Source: Streptomyces graminofaciens
Lineage (GTDB): Bacteria > Actinomycetota > Actinomycetes > Streptomycetales > Streptomycetaceae
Assembly (NCBI RefSeq): GCF_030294945.1
Contig: NZ_AP018448.1
Span: forward strand, 1,922,001 to 1,986,000
Reading direction: 5' to 3'
DNA length: 64,000 bases
Shown: piece by piece, positions 29,029 to 38,362 of the stretch
How positions within the stretch are numbered: position 1 is the stretch's first letter
How the letters are laid out: every line of letters begins with the position of its first letter
Notes under the pieces: model-generated
Told to the model about the DNA's origin: nothing
Database searches by the model: none
The model's input: the letters and a program-made list of their open reading frames with translations, nothing else
Translations under genes and position numbers: made by a program

Positions 29029-29036
29029 GCCCGAGG
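29001..29036. terminator. Perfect 15-bp hairpin between convergent genes
   Basis: 29001-29015 pairs perfectly with 29022-29036 around a 6-nt loop. It overlaps the end of the plus-strand gene and lies 84 bp after the end of the minus-strand kinase gene, so it can serve both. Confidence 0.75.
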
Positions 29037-29119
29037 CGGCTATGATCAGCGCGGTTGTGGTGGGTAGGCGGTGGTGCCGGCGGTCGCCAGGACGCGGCTG
29101 CTGCTGGGGGAGCAGGTGG

Positions 29120-30715
29120 TCATTGCGCGGCGAACCCGGTACAAGCGATGTAGCGCTGTGAGCCGTCTCCGACGGACCAGGCCACGGTGTAGGTGCCTGG
29201 TGGGTAGTGGGCGACGGCTCCGGGAAAGTCTCCGGGCCAGACCACGGTGGCCGGAGTGTCGGAGTGCACGGTGGTGCGTGCCAGGCGTGAGGTGCCGTCG
29301 GGCATGTAGACGCGGGCCAGGACGGGCATCTCGGTCTGCACGGGCTCGATGTTGCCGTACTTGTTGCGCAGGGTGAGTTCCACTGCGTCTCCGGCCCGGA
29401 CGTCGCCGGGGGCGACGTACTGCCACGCCCCGTCGGCTTCTGCTTCCTTCCGGGGCGCGCAGTCGAGCTGGTCCGGCAGGTAAGTAAACGGCGGGGGCTG
29501 CAGCGGGGAGGGGAACGTCGGCGACGGCGCGTGGGTTTCCTCGGAAGCGACGGCGGGCGTAGCTGGGGAGGGCGTCGGCGACGCAGTGTCGCGGGACTCT
29601 CCGCTGCGGACTGGCTGCGCCGCAGGCGGGGCGCTGCGGGCCTTCTTCTGGCTGCTGGGCAGCGCCGTTTCCTGGCCCTGCTCGGGTGTGGACGCTGATG
29701 ATGCGGCGATTGCTCCGCCGACACCGCCCACAACAGCCGCGACAGCAACGACCGCGGCCAGTAGCTTGACGCGGCGGCCCCGGCCAGCGGTGGGCCAGGC
29801 GGCGTCGTCCTCGGGCGGCAGGTCCCACTGGGCGCTCACCAGATCGGCAACCAGTGTCGGCTGCTTCTGATCGCGCGGGGTGGCGGCTGTGGCCTGCGCG
29901 GCGAGCAGCGCCGTACAGGCGTCGCGGAGTTCGGCGGCGGTCGGCCGGGCGTCGGCTTCCTTGGCGAGTGCCTGCACCACCAGCGGCAGCAGAGACTCGG
30001 GGATGCCTTCAAGGTCGGGCTCGGCGGAGAGAACGCGGAAGGCCACGGCTTCGGGGGCGCCGATGCCGAAGGGGAGGCGGCCGGTGGCGGCGTAGGCGAT
30101 CAAGGCGCCCCAGGCGAATATGTCCCCTGCGGGGCCTACCTCACCTGTGCGGTAGTGCTCCGGACTGATCCAGCCGGGGGTGCCGGTCATCACCCCGGTG
30201 CGGGTCACTGAGGTGCCGTCCAGGAGGTGAGCGATGCCGAAGTCCAGCAACCGGGGGCCGACCGGGGCGAGGATGACGTTCTGGGGTTTCACATCCCGGT
30301 GGATGATGCCCGCCTCGTGCACTGCGGCGAGCGCGGCCGCGGTTCCGGCTGCCAGCGCGTACAGATGGGCCCCGTCCAGGGCACCGCCCGCGGCCAGGTG
30401 CTGGTCGAGGGTGGGGCCGGGCACAAACGGAGTGGCCAGCCACGGAACGGTGCCGTCGGTGTCGGCATCGTGCACGGGCACCAGACAGGGTCCTGTCACC
30501 CGCTGGGAGAGTCGCACCTCCCGGCGGAAACGGGCCCGAAACTCCTCGTCTGCCGCCTGCGCGGGGTGGACGACCTTAACCGCTACCTGCAGCCCTGAAG
30601 AGTCGAGCGCGGCATACACGGAGCCCATGCCGCCTGTCCCGAGCCTCCCGACGACGCGGTAGGGGCCTATGCGACGAGGATCGCCCGGGTGCACCGGCTG
30701 GACACGGCTGGACAC
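29120..30715 (-). CDS. Membrane Ser/Thr protein kinase with extracellular beta domain
   Basis: 531 residues from GTG 30715, preceded by GAGGAG. Hanks-type kinase domain about residues 17-270: glycine loop RLGTGGMGSVY, invariant lysine in VAVKVVHP, catalytic HRDVKPQN and the LDFGIA (DFG) motif. One TM helix (about 325-348) follows, then a Ser/Pro/Thr-rich linker and a C-terminal domain of about 110 residues outside the membrane, containing LDCAPRKEAEADGAW and a second Cys near the end, suggestive of an Ig-like sensor fold. PASTA repeats are absent. The kinase probably transduces an extracellular signal; targets are unknown. Confidence 0.9.
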   Translation of the reverse strand: MSSRVQPVHPGDPRRIGPYRVVGRLGTGGMGSVYAALDSSGLQVAVKVVHPAQAADEEFRARFRREVRLSQRVTGPCLVPVHDADTDGTVPWLATPFVPGPTLDQHLAAGGALDGAHLYALAAGTAAALAAVHEAGIIHRDVKPQNVILAPVGPRLLDFGIAHLLDGTSVTRTGVMTGTPGWISPEHYRTGEVGPAGDIFAWGALIAYAATGRLPFGIGAPEAVAFRVLSAEPDLEGIPESLLPLVVQALAKEADARPTAAELRDACTALLAAQATAATPRDQKQPTLVADLVSAQWDLPPEDDAAWPTAGRGRRVKLLAAVVAVAAVVGGVGGAIAASSASTPEQGQETALPSSQKKARSAPPAAQPVRSGESRDTASPTPSPATPAVASEETHAPSPTFPSPLQPPPFTYLPDQLDCAPRKEAEADGAWQYVAPGDVRAGDAVELTLRNKYGNIEPVQTEMPVLARVYMPDGTSRLARTTVHSDTPATVVWPGDFPGAVAHYPPGTYTVAWSVGDGSQRYIACTGFAAQ

Positions 30716-31051
30716 AAAGGCTCCTCAGACATGATCAGCGGCACGTATCGGCCGGGCGGGTGCTGCATGCTATCGAGCGATCCCGCCCCTACGTCTTGCA
30801 CGCCCGAAGTTCAGCAGGCACCCGGGCCGCGTCCACGTCGTGCAGAACGGCACCGTCCACCCCACGCGAGTGCTGCACCTGCCGGACGCCGAAGTCGCCG
30901 CGTGGGCCAGCGACCAGGAGACCGAGACGCGCTGTCCCCTGCCGCACCGAAGCGGACGGCCGATTGTCGGACCCCCTCCGTACCCTTGGCGCTCAGCCGC
31001 TTGGGCTACGGCCCGTGCTGGGCCTTGGATCACGAGAAGCAGGACTGCACA
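30716..31051 (+). other. Intergenic region holding a short gene fragment
   Basis: Holds the kinase promoter on the minus strand. On the plus strand around 30830-30910 there is a short protein-like fragment (HPGRVHVVQNGTVHPTRVLH) that resembles a second fragment at about 32370-32480. No complete gene is supported. Confidence 0.4.
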
Positions 31052-32339
31052 GTGACATCGATCTACCTCTCATCCGACAACCCCCGGTGGACACCGAAGA
31101 CCGAGGCCGACCTACAGGCCGCCGTCGACGGCGGCCTATTCGAGGAGAACCATCACCTGGACCTGAAGAAGGCCCCGAACAGCAAGGGCGACAACAAGGA
31201 ACTGGCGCGCGACCTGTCCTCGTTCGCCGTTGACGGCGGCACCCTGATCATCGGCGTGCAGGAGAACAAGGAGAGCCGCGCCTTCGACCTCGCCCCCCAG
31301 CCCCTGAACGGGCTGCCGGAGAAGATCGAGCAGGTGGCCCGGACCATCCCCGACCCGCCACTGAACATTCTCACCGAGGAGATCAAGGCGGCGGCCGACG
31401 ACGGGACCGGCTACCTCATCGTCCACATCCCGGCCAGCCCCGTCGCACCGCACATGGTCGACCACAGGTACTTCAGCCGCGGTGACAAGACGAAGTACCA
31501 GATGGGCAACGCCGAGGTCGTCGCCCTGCACACAAGGCGACGCAACACTGAAGCTGACATCCTCGCCCTGCTGCGCAAGGAGATGAACGAAGACCCGCTG
31601 CGCGACGTCGGAGCCCAGTCCCACCTCTTCCTGGTGGCCCAGCCCGCAGCCGGACGACGGGACATGTGCCTGCCCATCATCGGCGCCCAGGACTGGAACC
31701 TCCGCCTGCGCACACTGATCAACCGCGTCCAGGAAAACCAGAAACTCCGGGCGGCGCTCTCGGACCAGGGTTTCAGCCCCGACCTCAGCCACGCCCACCA
31801 AGGACACCGACGCGCCAGAGGAGTGGCTCTCAGCTCCTCAAGTCTCAAGTCCGACTGCCACCTACGCCGCAGGTGGCAACTGGGGCGATGAACACGCGAT
31901 CGAGGTTCAACTCTTCGAGGATGGCGGACTACGGCTGTTCATGACCCGTCTCTCCGACAGCCTTCACGACCGGTATGCGCCTGAAGAAGACTCGGAGCAG
32001 GTCCTCTTCGATGCCGGCGCCGTCATCCTCACCCGGCACTTGCTGGAGCTGATCCGCCTCGTCTCCGAAGACGTGGGCTACCACGGAAACTGGGCGGTGG
32101 CAGTCGGAGCCAGCCGACTCCGCGGCCGTCGCAGGTACGCCGGACAGTCGCACTTCCCCAGCAACCACAGGTACAGCGCCGACACTTACGAGGAGAGCAC
32201 CGGCGCCACCCTGGCCGAACTGCGTGAAGCTCCAGGCACGGTGACCCGCAGGCTCCTCAGCCCCCTGCTCCGCTCACTGGACTCCGAAACGCTGTTCGCG
32301 AAGGCCCTGACCGACGAAGGATGGGCTTCGGCTTCATGA
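31052..32339 (+). pseudogene. Schlafen/AlbA_2-domain protein with a +1 frameshift
   Basis: From GTG 31052 the first frame encodes an AlbA_2 (divergent AAA-associated, Schlafen-like) domain: HHLDLKKAPNSKGDNKELARDLSSFA, then GGTLIIGVQENK and IPASPVAPHMVDHRYFSRG. Near 31793-31796 one extra C shifts the frame; from 31797 the next frame continues smoothly (TKDTDAPEEWLSAP) and runs to 32339 with EVQLFEDGGLRLFMTRLSD. The intact gene would encode about 428 residues. AlbA_2 proteins bind nucleic acids and often act as regulators or defence effectors. A sequencing error cannot be excluded. Confidence 0.7.
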
Positions 32340-32363
32340 GACGCCACGGGCCTCCGGGGATCA

Positions 32364-32540
32364 GCCCAGGACCGCGCGCACCCGATCGGCGTCCATGTCG
32401 TCACCGGCGGCACCACCCACCACACGCAGGTGCTGGACCTTGCCAGCCGCGAAGCCGCGGCATGGGCCACCACCATCGCGGCCCGGGAAGGACTGGCCCA
32501 GGCCGGAGATGCCTTCAGCTCGAAGCCGAATTACTCTGAC
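32364..32540 (+). pseudogene. Short gene fragment, paralogous to the one at 30.8 kb
   Basis: Encodes PIGVHVVTGGTTHHTQVLDL followed by ASREAAAWATT, which aligns with the fragment near 30840. No start or stop of a full gene is evident. Family unknown. Confidence 0.35.
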
Positions 32541-32593
32541 GCGATTTCGTCCGTTAGCGTCACCACATCTCCACATCGGGGGCCACCGCCAAC

Positions 32594-33359
32594 ATGTCCG
32601 TGCACCACCTGACGGAAGCACAACTCGATCGGCAACAATGCGCGCTGCTTGCCATGATCGGCACGCAGCAGGCGGCCGATCCAGACGGCCAGTGGCCTAT
32701 GTGGGACTGGGTGGACCACAAGGCCAAGTCTTTCGGAATGGAGGACCCGCGGGGGTGTGCTCGACTCGCTTCCGCGTATTGGGTCTTCCGGATCGCTGGG
32801 ACTTTCCTACGGCTTCACCACGGCGGTCCCCCGCATCCTTGCGGCGGACACCCGGATCGCGCTGACGGTCGCGGCGGCTTGGGCACTGGAAGAGGCACGG
32901 AGCGACCTGGGGGATCCTTTCCTGCGGGTGCTCCATCACATGATCACGCTGTGGCGAAGCGCCCCGCGTTCGCCGAACGAGGTTACCCGGGTCACCCTCA
33001 CCTCCGGAGACCTCCAGGGGGCGTTCCCACACATGCGTGCCCGCATCATCCGCCTGGTCCCTGAGCACTTCTCCCGCGAGCCACTCCTGTCCACTTCGTA
33101 CAGCAAGCAGCAGGACGGTACCTGGACGATGGACGTCCCACGGGATGTCAGGCGCTACGAGCACACCACCGACCTGCTCGGCTATGTGAGCGAGGCTTGC
33201 AGGCAGGTGCACCAAGTCCTCCAGGAGGCCGACAGGGAACTCTTCGCCGGGCGTCCGACCCCCACGCCGCCGCTTGATGCGGTGCTGCACCTCGGCGCGT
33301 CCCGCACGGCCCTGCTGAAGTGGCTCTGGCACCAGAAACAGGAACCACCTCGCGGGTAG
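32594..33359 (+). pseudogene. Hypothetical gene with a frameshift in a G5 run
   Basis: The ATG frame at 32594 gives MSVHHLTEAQLDRQQCALLA through FGMEDPRG; at the G5 tract 32751-32755 an extra G diverts it, while the frame continuing VLDSLPRIGSSGSLGLSYGF runs on to 33359. Removing one G restores about 254 codons. The product is largely helical with no recognised domain. A homopolymer position makes both mutation and sequencing error plausible. Confidence 0.55.
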
Positions 33360-33360
33360 C

Positions 33361-33657
33361 CCAGACGTTCACCTCACCGACGAGGGAGTCGTCGCTGTAC
33401 GACATCTGAAGGACCTCCAGAGGGACCGCGCCGCCCGGCTTCGCCACACGATGGACGCCTACTTGCGGTGGCTGTACGACACAGCAGGTGACCAGACACC
33501 CATCAACCCGGCCCTGTTCCTCGCGACGCCCGGCTCGTACTTCGCCGGAGCCGAGATCTCCGCCACCGAACTGCACCAAGCGCTCTCCTACCTGGCAGAG
33601 CACAAGCTGATCGAACACATCGACACCGACCCCGCCACGGTCGCTATCACACCCTAA
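33361..33657 (+). pseudogene. Hypothetical gene fragment without a clear start
   Basis: An open frame beginning DVHLTDEGVVAVRHLKDLQ looks like the N-terminal region of a real winged-helix-like protein, but no start codon exists before it; the first ATG is at 33451. It ends at TAA 33655-33657, and the same frame then continues into the next ORF, so the two may once have been one gene. Confidence 0.45.
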
Positions 33658-33687
33658 GGCGTCAGCTGCGCCCTGGCAGGAGGAAGC

Positions 33688-34083
33688 GTGCAAGACCACG
33701 TCAATCAGCCGAGCCCCGGCGACAACATCACCTTCCATATTGGCGAGAACACCGGCAACATCGCCGCGAACAGTCGCGACTTCACCATGAACGCCACGAC
33801 CAACAAGGACGGGATCGACCCCGCGGCGGTGGTCATGCTCGCCCGTGCCCTGCGCCAGGCCGCACCGGTACTGGACCTGCCGGAGGACGACGCCATCGAG
33901 TTCACTCAGCTCGCCACGCGTATCGAAACCGAGGCCGCCAACGGATCTCCCGACCCCGGAAGGCTCCAGCGCTGGGGAGCCTCGGTCATCGGCATCCTCA
34001 ACTCGCCTGTCGTCAGCGGTGCGCTGGGAAGCGTGCTCGCCGCATACACAGGAACGGTGCTACCGGGCCTGCCTCCCGCCTGA
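33688..34083 (+). CDS. Small hypothetical protein with repeat-rich N-terminus
   Basis: 131 residues from GTG 33688 with a strong ribosome binding site (AGGAGGA) 6 nt upstream. The N-terminus (DNITFHIGENTGNIAANSRDF) has the NITF/GNI pattern of small Streptomyces proteins of unknown function; the C-terminus is helical with a hydrophobic stretch near residues 105-125. It is in the same frame as the preceding ORF, so it is either an independent gene using its own site or the rest of a gene broken by a nonsense codon. Confidence 0.5.
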   Translation: MQDHVNQPSPGDNITFHIGENTGNIAANSRDFTMNATTNKDGIDPAAVVMLARALRQAAPVLDLPEDDAIEFTQLATRIETEAANGSPDPGRLQRWGASVIGILNSPVVSGALGSVLAAYTGTVLPGLPPA

Positions 34084-34155
34084 GACCGCGTCTTACGAAT
34101 CACGCGGCGGACCCCGAGGGAAGATCTTCCGACGCTGTTGATTAATTCCGGGGTC

Positions 34156-34347
34156 CTACACGTCCTTCGCTCCGTCGATCATCTGGTCGGCGGAGCAGGA
34201 TCCCTTACCGCCGTGCGTCCCGCTCTGCGCCCAGGTTGCTCTCTGGGCATCCGGAGCAGCGTCGTACGGCGTCCAGCCGAAGGCGTCCGTGAGGGCGACG
34301 ATCCGGCGCCATTGGGCCCCAGGGAGAAGACGGCCGCAGCTTCCCAC
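34156..34347 (-). CDS. Doubtful small ORF
   Basis: A 63-residue frame from GTG 34347 (LPGAQWRRIVALTDAFGWTPYDAAPDAQ) with no recognised family and no good ribosome binding site. It may be real, or the remains of the element carrying the IS5-like fragment beside it. The remaining sequence between 34084 and 34704 shows no other gene. Confidence 0.25.
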   Translation of the reverse strand: MGSCGRLLPGAQWRRIVALTDAFGWTPYDAAPDAQRATWAQSGTHGGKGSCSADQMIDGAKDV

Positions 34348-34379
34348 TCTCGTCTGGCATCCGCATCGGCCCCATGATT

Positions 34380-34600
34380 ACGTCAGGCGCTGGGCTGTGC
34401 GGAAGTGCATGAAGGGTCCAAGGTAGCGCACCGTCGACCATCTGCCGGTGGCACTACCCTTCCGGTTGCCCGCTGCGGCCCTCCAGCTGGCCGGGGACCG
34501 GCAACGCGTCGCGGGCGACCGCCCACTCCGCGTCGCTCATCTCGGACGAACACCTCGGCCGCCTGTACGGCCGGTCCCCGGCGTTCCCGAACCGGTGAGC
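34380..34600 (-). pseudogene. IS5-family transposase N-terminal fragment, frameshifted
   Basis: Minus-strand frames give SEMSDAEWAVARDALPVPG and, after a frameshift, RQMVDGA, matching the start of IS5-group transposases (the LSDAEWALIEPLLP motif followed by a R-x-ILDAI-like segment). The catalytic part is absent. Confidence 0.55.
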
Positions 34601-34704
34601 GAGACAATCACACTCCAGAGAAGCCGAGTTGGACGATATCGGCGCCGACACGGAAGACTGCAACCTCGAACTCACGCCCACCAAGATCGGTATAGCAGCG
34701 GCTT

Positions 34705-35535
34705 CTAATTCTCGTTCAGGTGGTCGGTGATCAGTTTGGTAAGGGCCTCGGGAGCTTCATCGGGGACCCAGTGACTGATGCCTTGCAGGGCGTGGAACGA
34801 GTAGGGGCCGCTCACCCATCTCTTTGTGGCGTGAGCTGCAGTGGAGCCGAGTGCGACGTCCTCGGTGCCCCAGACGTAGAGCGTCGGGACCTGGATCTTC
34901 CCGACCGCGGCGTCGGGCCGGTCAGTGCGGTAGTAGTTGAGGGCCGCGCTCAGCGCACCAGGTTCGGACAGGCGCTGTACATATGTGTCCACGTGACGGT
35001 CGGGAACCTTGCCCTGGTAGAGGGAACGCAGGAGGGCGCCGTCGTCCGCCAGGAAGCGGGCCTCTGTGCTGGGGCTCCGCCAGTCCTGCTGGTACTGCAA
35101 GCGACGGCACTGGTCGTCGTCGGCGCGTTGCGCCTCGCCCAACGCACTGGGATGCGGCGTCGACACGGCGGTGAGCGTGCGCAGTCGATCGGCGTGCCGG
35201 GCCGCGGTCCACCAGGCGATCGCAGCGCCCCAGTCGTGCCCGACGAGGTCAAAGAGGTCCCAGGCGAGTGCGTCGGCCACCGCCAGGACGTCCCCGACCA
35301 GTTCGCCCACCCCGTACGCATCGGCACGCATGGGCCGCACACCAGGCGAATAGCCGCGGGTGTCAGGTGCGACTGCGCGGTAGCCCTGGTCACCCAGCGC
35401 GGCCAGCTGCTCCTCCCAGACGATGGCCGTCTGAGGAAAGCCGTGCAGGAGCAGGACGGGACGGCCGTCGGCGGGTCCTGCCGCGATGGCGTCGAAGGTG
35501 CCTGACGCCGACGGTATCTGAAGGTGTTCTGTCAT
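34705..35535 (-). CDS. Alpha/beta hydrolase, epoxide-hydrolase/haloalkane-dehalogenase type
   Basis: 276 residues from ATG 35535 with AAAGGA upstream. LLLHGFPQTAIVWEEQL forms the oxyanion-hole HGFP motif, GHDWGAAIAW is the nucleophile elbow with Asp as nucleophile (typical of epoxide hydrolases), and the catalytic His lies in GISHWVPDEAP. Cytosolic, monocistronic, between transposon scars and the IS21 element. Substrate unknown. Confidence 0.8.
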   Translation of the reverse strand: MTEHLQIPSASGTFDAIAAGPADGRPVLLLHGFPQTAIVWEEQLAALGDQGYRAVAPDTRGYSPGVRPMRADAYGVGELVGDVLAVADALAWDLFDLVGHDWGAAIAWWTAARHADRLRTLTAVSTPHPSALGEAQRADDDQCRRLQYQQDWRSPSTEARFLADDGALLRSLYQGKVPDRHVDTYVQRLSEPGALSAALNYYRTDRPDAAVGKIQVPTLYVWGTEDVALGSTAAHATKRWVSGPYSFHALQGISHWVPDEAPEALTKLITDHLNEN

Positions 35536-35659
35536 GACGCATCCTTTCGGGAAGGCGGCGCCCCAAGGGGCGCCATGCCCAGGGGTGCTGTCGGCGTCGG
35601 CTGAATCGTGACCCACTTTGGGCGGTTGAAATCTGACCCGGTTGGTGTCGGTGGGTGGT

Positions 35660-36499
35660 TCAGTCGTTGTCGGGTGTGTCGGTGGGGACGCGTCCGAGTT
35701 CGCGTCCTCGCATGCGGTAGGAGTCGCCTTTGAGGGAGTGGACCTCGGCGTGGTGGACCAGGCGGTCGATCATGGCGGCGGCCACGGTCTCGTCGCCGAA
35801 AACCTCTCCCCAGCGTCCGAAGGGTTTGTTGCTGGTGACGATCACGGATGCGCGTTCATATCTGTTCGAGATGAGCTGGAAGAACAGGTTGGCGGCCTCC
35901 GCTTCGAAGGGGATGTAGCCGACCTCGTCGACCACGATCAGCGGATAGCGGCCGAGCCTGGTGAGCTCGGCCGACAGGCGGCCGGTCTCGTGGGCGGCGG
36001 CGAGCTTGTCGACCCATTCGGCGGCGGTGGCGAAGGCGACGCGGTGTCCGGCCTGGCAGGCCCGCACTGCCAGGCCGATCGCAAGGTGGGTCTTGCCGGT
36101 GCCGGGCGGGCCCAGGAAGACGACGTTCTCCTTGCCCGCGATGAAGTCCAACGTGCCCAGATGCGCCAGCTGTTGGCGCGTCATGCCGCGCAGATGGGTG
36201 ACGTCGAGCTCCTCAACCGTCTTGATCGCGGGGAACCGGGCGGCGCGTACTCGTGCCTCGCCGCCGTGCGATTCGCGGGCGGAGACCTCGCGCTGGAGGC
36301 AGGCGACCAGGTATTCGGCGTGAGTCCAGGACTCCTTCCGGGCCCGTTCAGCGAGCCGGTCGGCGGCGGCTAGGAGAGCCGGGGCCTTCATGGCCCGGGC
36401 CAGGAAGGCCAGGTCGGAGGCGGTCTGCTGTCCGGTCCTGCGACCTGTTGCCGTGTCGGCGGGTGCGGCAGCGTCGGTGGTGGTGGAGGTGCGGGCCAT
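35660..36499 (-). CDS. istB: IS21 helper ATPase IstB
   Basis: 279 residues. AAA+ ATPase of the IstB/DnaC type: Walker A GPPGTGKTHLA and Walker B LIVVDEVGYIPF, with the IstB C-terminal NRYERASVIVTSNKPFGRW. It assists IstA in target selection. The ATG overlaps the istA stop by one base (TGATG), so translation is coupled. Confidence 0.95.
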   Translation of the reverse strand: MARTSTTTDAAAPADTATGRRTGQQTASDLAFLARAMKAPALLAAADRLAERARKESWTHAEYLVACLQREVSARESHGGEARVRAARFPAIKTVEELDVTHLRGMTRQQLAHLGTLDFIAGKENVVFLGPPGTGKTHLAIGLAVRACQAGHRVAFATAAEWVDKLAAAHETGRLSAELTRLGRYPLIVVDEVGYIPFEAEAANLFFQLISNRYERASVIVTSNKPFGRWGEVFGDETVAAAMIDRLVHHAEVHSLKGDSYRMRGRELGRVPTDTPDND

Positions 36500-37755
36500 C
36501 AGCCGGCCTCCTTGCCTTCGCCGCCGTCGATGACGGTGAACAGCCGGTCGTAAGAGCCCAGCTCGCGCTGTTCGACCTCGATGAGCGGGCTGGAGGCGGA
36601 GCCGACGGCGTGGATCTGACCGGTGGGCCGGCGACGTGCTTCCTGGCGCATCGCCTGTCCGGCCTCGCCGTGCTCGGGATCGGTGAGGGTCTGGTGGCGG
36701 GCCCAGCAGCGGGCATGCTGGGCGACGATCTCGCCGCCGGAGGTGAGCACAACGACCTGCTCGTTGTCGGTCAGCACGGTGACCTGGTGACCGATCGCGG
36801 CGGGGTCGACGGAGTAGTCGCATGTGTCGACGCGGACATAGTGGTCCCGGCCCAGCCGGGCAGAAAACCGCCACCAGGTGGGCGGGTCGACCGCGGGCAG
36901 GGTGAGCATCTGGGCTCGGTCCGCTGCCCACCGGTCGGCCGGACGGGCCGAGAGGGTGCGGTGGAGACGCCGGTTGGCGACCTTCAGCCAGGTCTGCAGC
37001 TGGGTGTTGAAATCGTCCGGTCCGCTGAAGTGCCGTCCGGGCAGGAACGAGGTCTCCAGATAGCCGTTGGCCCGTTCCACCAGCCCTTTCGCCTCCGGAT
37101 CCCTGGGGCGGCACAAGTAGATCTTCGTGGCGAGCAGGCCCGCGAACGCGGCGAACTCGCTTGTCGGGCGGCCTCGGCCGACGCCCGCCTCGTTGTCCCA
37201 GACCAGCGTCCTGGGAACGGCACCCCACTCGGTCAGCAGCCGCCAGTGCCCGTCGATCAGGTCGCCGGTCCTGCGGGAGGGCAGCATCCGGGCGGTGATC
37301 ACTCGGGAGTAACCGGACACCATCACCAGCACCGGCGGGCGTCCGCTCTGCCCATAGCCAAGGGGGATGTCCGCCTCGGGGAACCACAGATCGCACTGGG
37401 CCAGCTCGCCTGGCCGATAGACCGTGCGCGAGACCGGATCAACCGGAACGTAGGCCGGCCGCAGTTCGCGGATCCGGTCTTTGAGGATGGTCATGCCTCT
37501 CTCCCAGCCGATCCGCTCGGCGATCACCGTCGCGGGCATCGTCGGGGTCTCCCGCAGCAGTTCCCGGATCTGCACCTCGACCGCGTCGACGGCCGAGCCC
37601 TTGGCCGGCCGCTGGTACTGCGGCGGCCGGTCGCTGGCCAGGGCCCGCTTGACGGTGTTCTTCGAAATGCCCAGATGCCGTGCGATCGCCCTGATCGGCA
37701 TCTGCTCGGCCCGGTGCAGCCGGCGGATCTCTGCCCAGTCCTCCACGAGGATCAC
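36499..37755 (-). CDS. istA: IS21 transposase IstA
   Basis: 418 residues. An N-terminal HTH (MPIRAIARHLGISKNTVKRAL) is followed by a DDE integrase core: ELAQCDLWFPEAD, LVWDNEAGVG and KGLVERANGYLE carry the three acidic residues. A C-terminal beta domain follows. Full length and uninterrupted. Confidence 0.95.
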   Translation of the reverse strand: MILVEDWAEIRRLHRAEQMPIRAIARHLGISKNTVKRALASDRPPQYQRPAKGSAVDAVEVQIRELLRETPTMPATVIAERIGWERGMTILKDRIRELRPAYVPVDPVSRTVYRPGELAQCDLWFPEADIPLGYGQSGRPPVLVMVSGYSRVITARMLPSRRTGDLIDGHWRLLTEWGAVPRTLVWDNEAGVGRGRPTSEFAAFAGLLATKIYLCRPRDPEAKGLVERANGYLETSFLPGRHFSGPDDFNTQLQTWLKVANRRLHRTLSARPADRWAADRAQMLTLPAVDPPTWWRFSARLGRDHYVRVDTCDYSVDPAAIGHQVTVLTDNEQVVVLTSGGEIVAQHARCWARHQTLTDPEHGEAGQAMRQEARRRPTGQIHAVGSASSPLIEVEQRELGSYDRLFTVIDGGEGKEAG

Positions 37756-37912
37756 CTTCCCTCCTGACCTTGATCACCAAGGCCAGAGTCAGACGAAGAT
37801 CACCAAGTGGGTCACTTTTGATCCGCCGTCAGAGGGTCCGCGTTCGGCCGTCGTCGAGAGGTGCTCCGGTACGGGGCGCCTGGTCGTTTTCCCAAGGCCC
37901 CGGATTCCATCG

Positions 37913-38362
37913 TCAAGCGTCCATGGCCGTAACCAATACTTGGAGCAACTCGGCGAGTTGCGGACTCTCCTCTGCGTTCAGAGCCGACAGCATTCCTGCC
38001 TGCGTCGCGAGGCCGGCCTCAAGCGCCTCGTCAATCACACGCATGCCCTCGTCGGTCATTGTCACCCTGAGGGCCCGGCGGTCATGCGGATCGGGTGAAC
38101 GGCGCAGCAGGCCTGCCCGTTCCAACCTGTCGAGCCGACCCGTCATACCACCGGTCGTCATCTTGACGGCCGCGCACAGCTGGCGGGGCGCGAGTGTGTA
38201 CGGCGCGCCCGAACAGCGCAGCGCGGCAAGTACCTCCACGTCACCGAGAGACAGTCCGAAAGGCGCGTACGCCGCGCCCAGCCGGTCTTCCGCTACGCGC
38301 GACAACCGGAAAACGAGCTCGAAGACACTACTTGGAAGTGTTTTGGAACTGGCTGAGGTCAT
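37913..38362 (-). CDS. MarR-family transcriptional regulator
   Basis: 149 residues from ATG 38362, which overlaps the upstream gene's stop (ATGA); an in-frame ATG at 38383 has GGAGG about 10 nt upstream and is the alternative. Winged-helix core: SLGDVEVLAALR, LAPRQLCAAVKMTTGGMTGRLDRLERAGL (recognition helix) and DPHDRRALRVTMTDEG (wing). It lies next to the catabolic island, but its target cannot be read from the sequence. Confidence 0.85.
   Translation of the reverse strand: MTSASSKTLPSSVFELVFRLSRVAEDRLGAAYAPFGLSLGDVEVLAALRCSGAPYTLAPRQLCAAVKMTTGGMTGRLDRLERAGLLRRSPDPHDRRALRVTMTDEGMRVIDEALEAGLATQAGMLSALNAEESPQLAELLQVLVTAMDA

Larger units (their letters stand above)
35609..37815 (-). mobile_element. 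IS21-family insertion sequence (2.2 kb)
   Basis: Ends share GTGACCCACTT in inverted orientation (from 35608 and ending at 37816), with TG...CA termini. It contains istA and istB overlapping by one base. I see no convincing target duplication outside the ends. Both genes are intact, so the element may be active. Confidence 0.85.

Noticed and set aside
27238..29748. 836-residue minus-strand open frame
   Set aside because: It overlaps two plus-strand genes and the kinase C-terminus, is Arg/Pro-rich low-complexity in most of its length, and is a GC-frame shadow.
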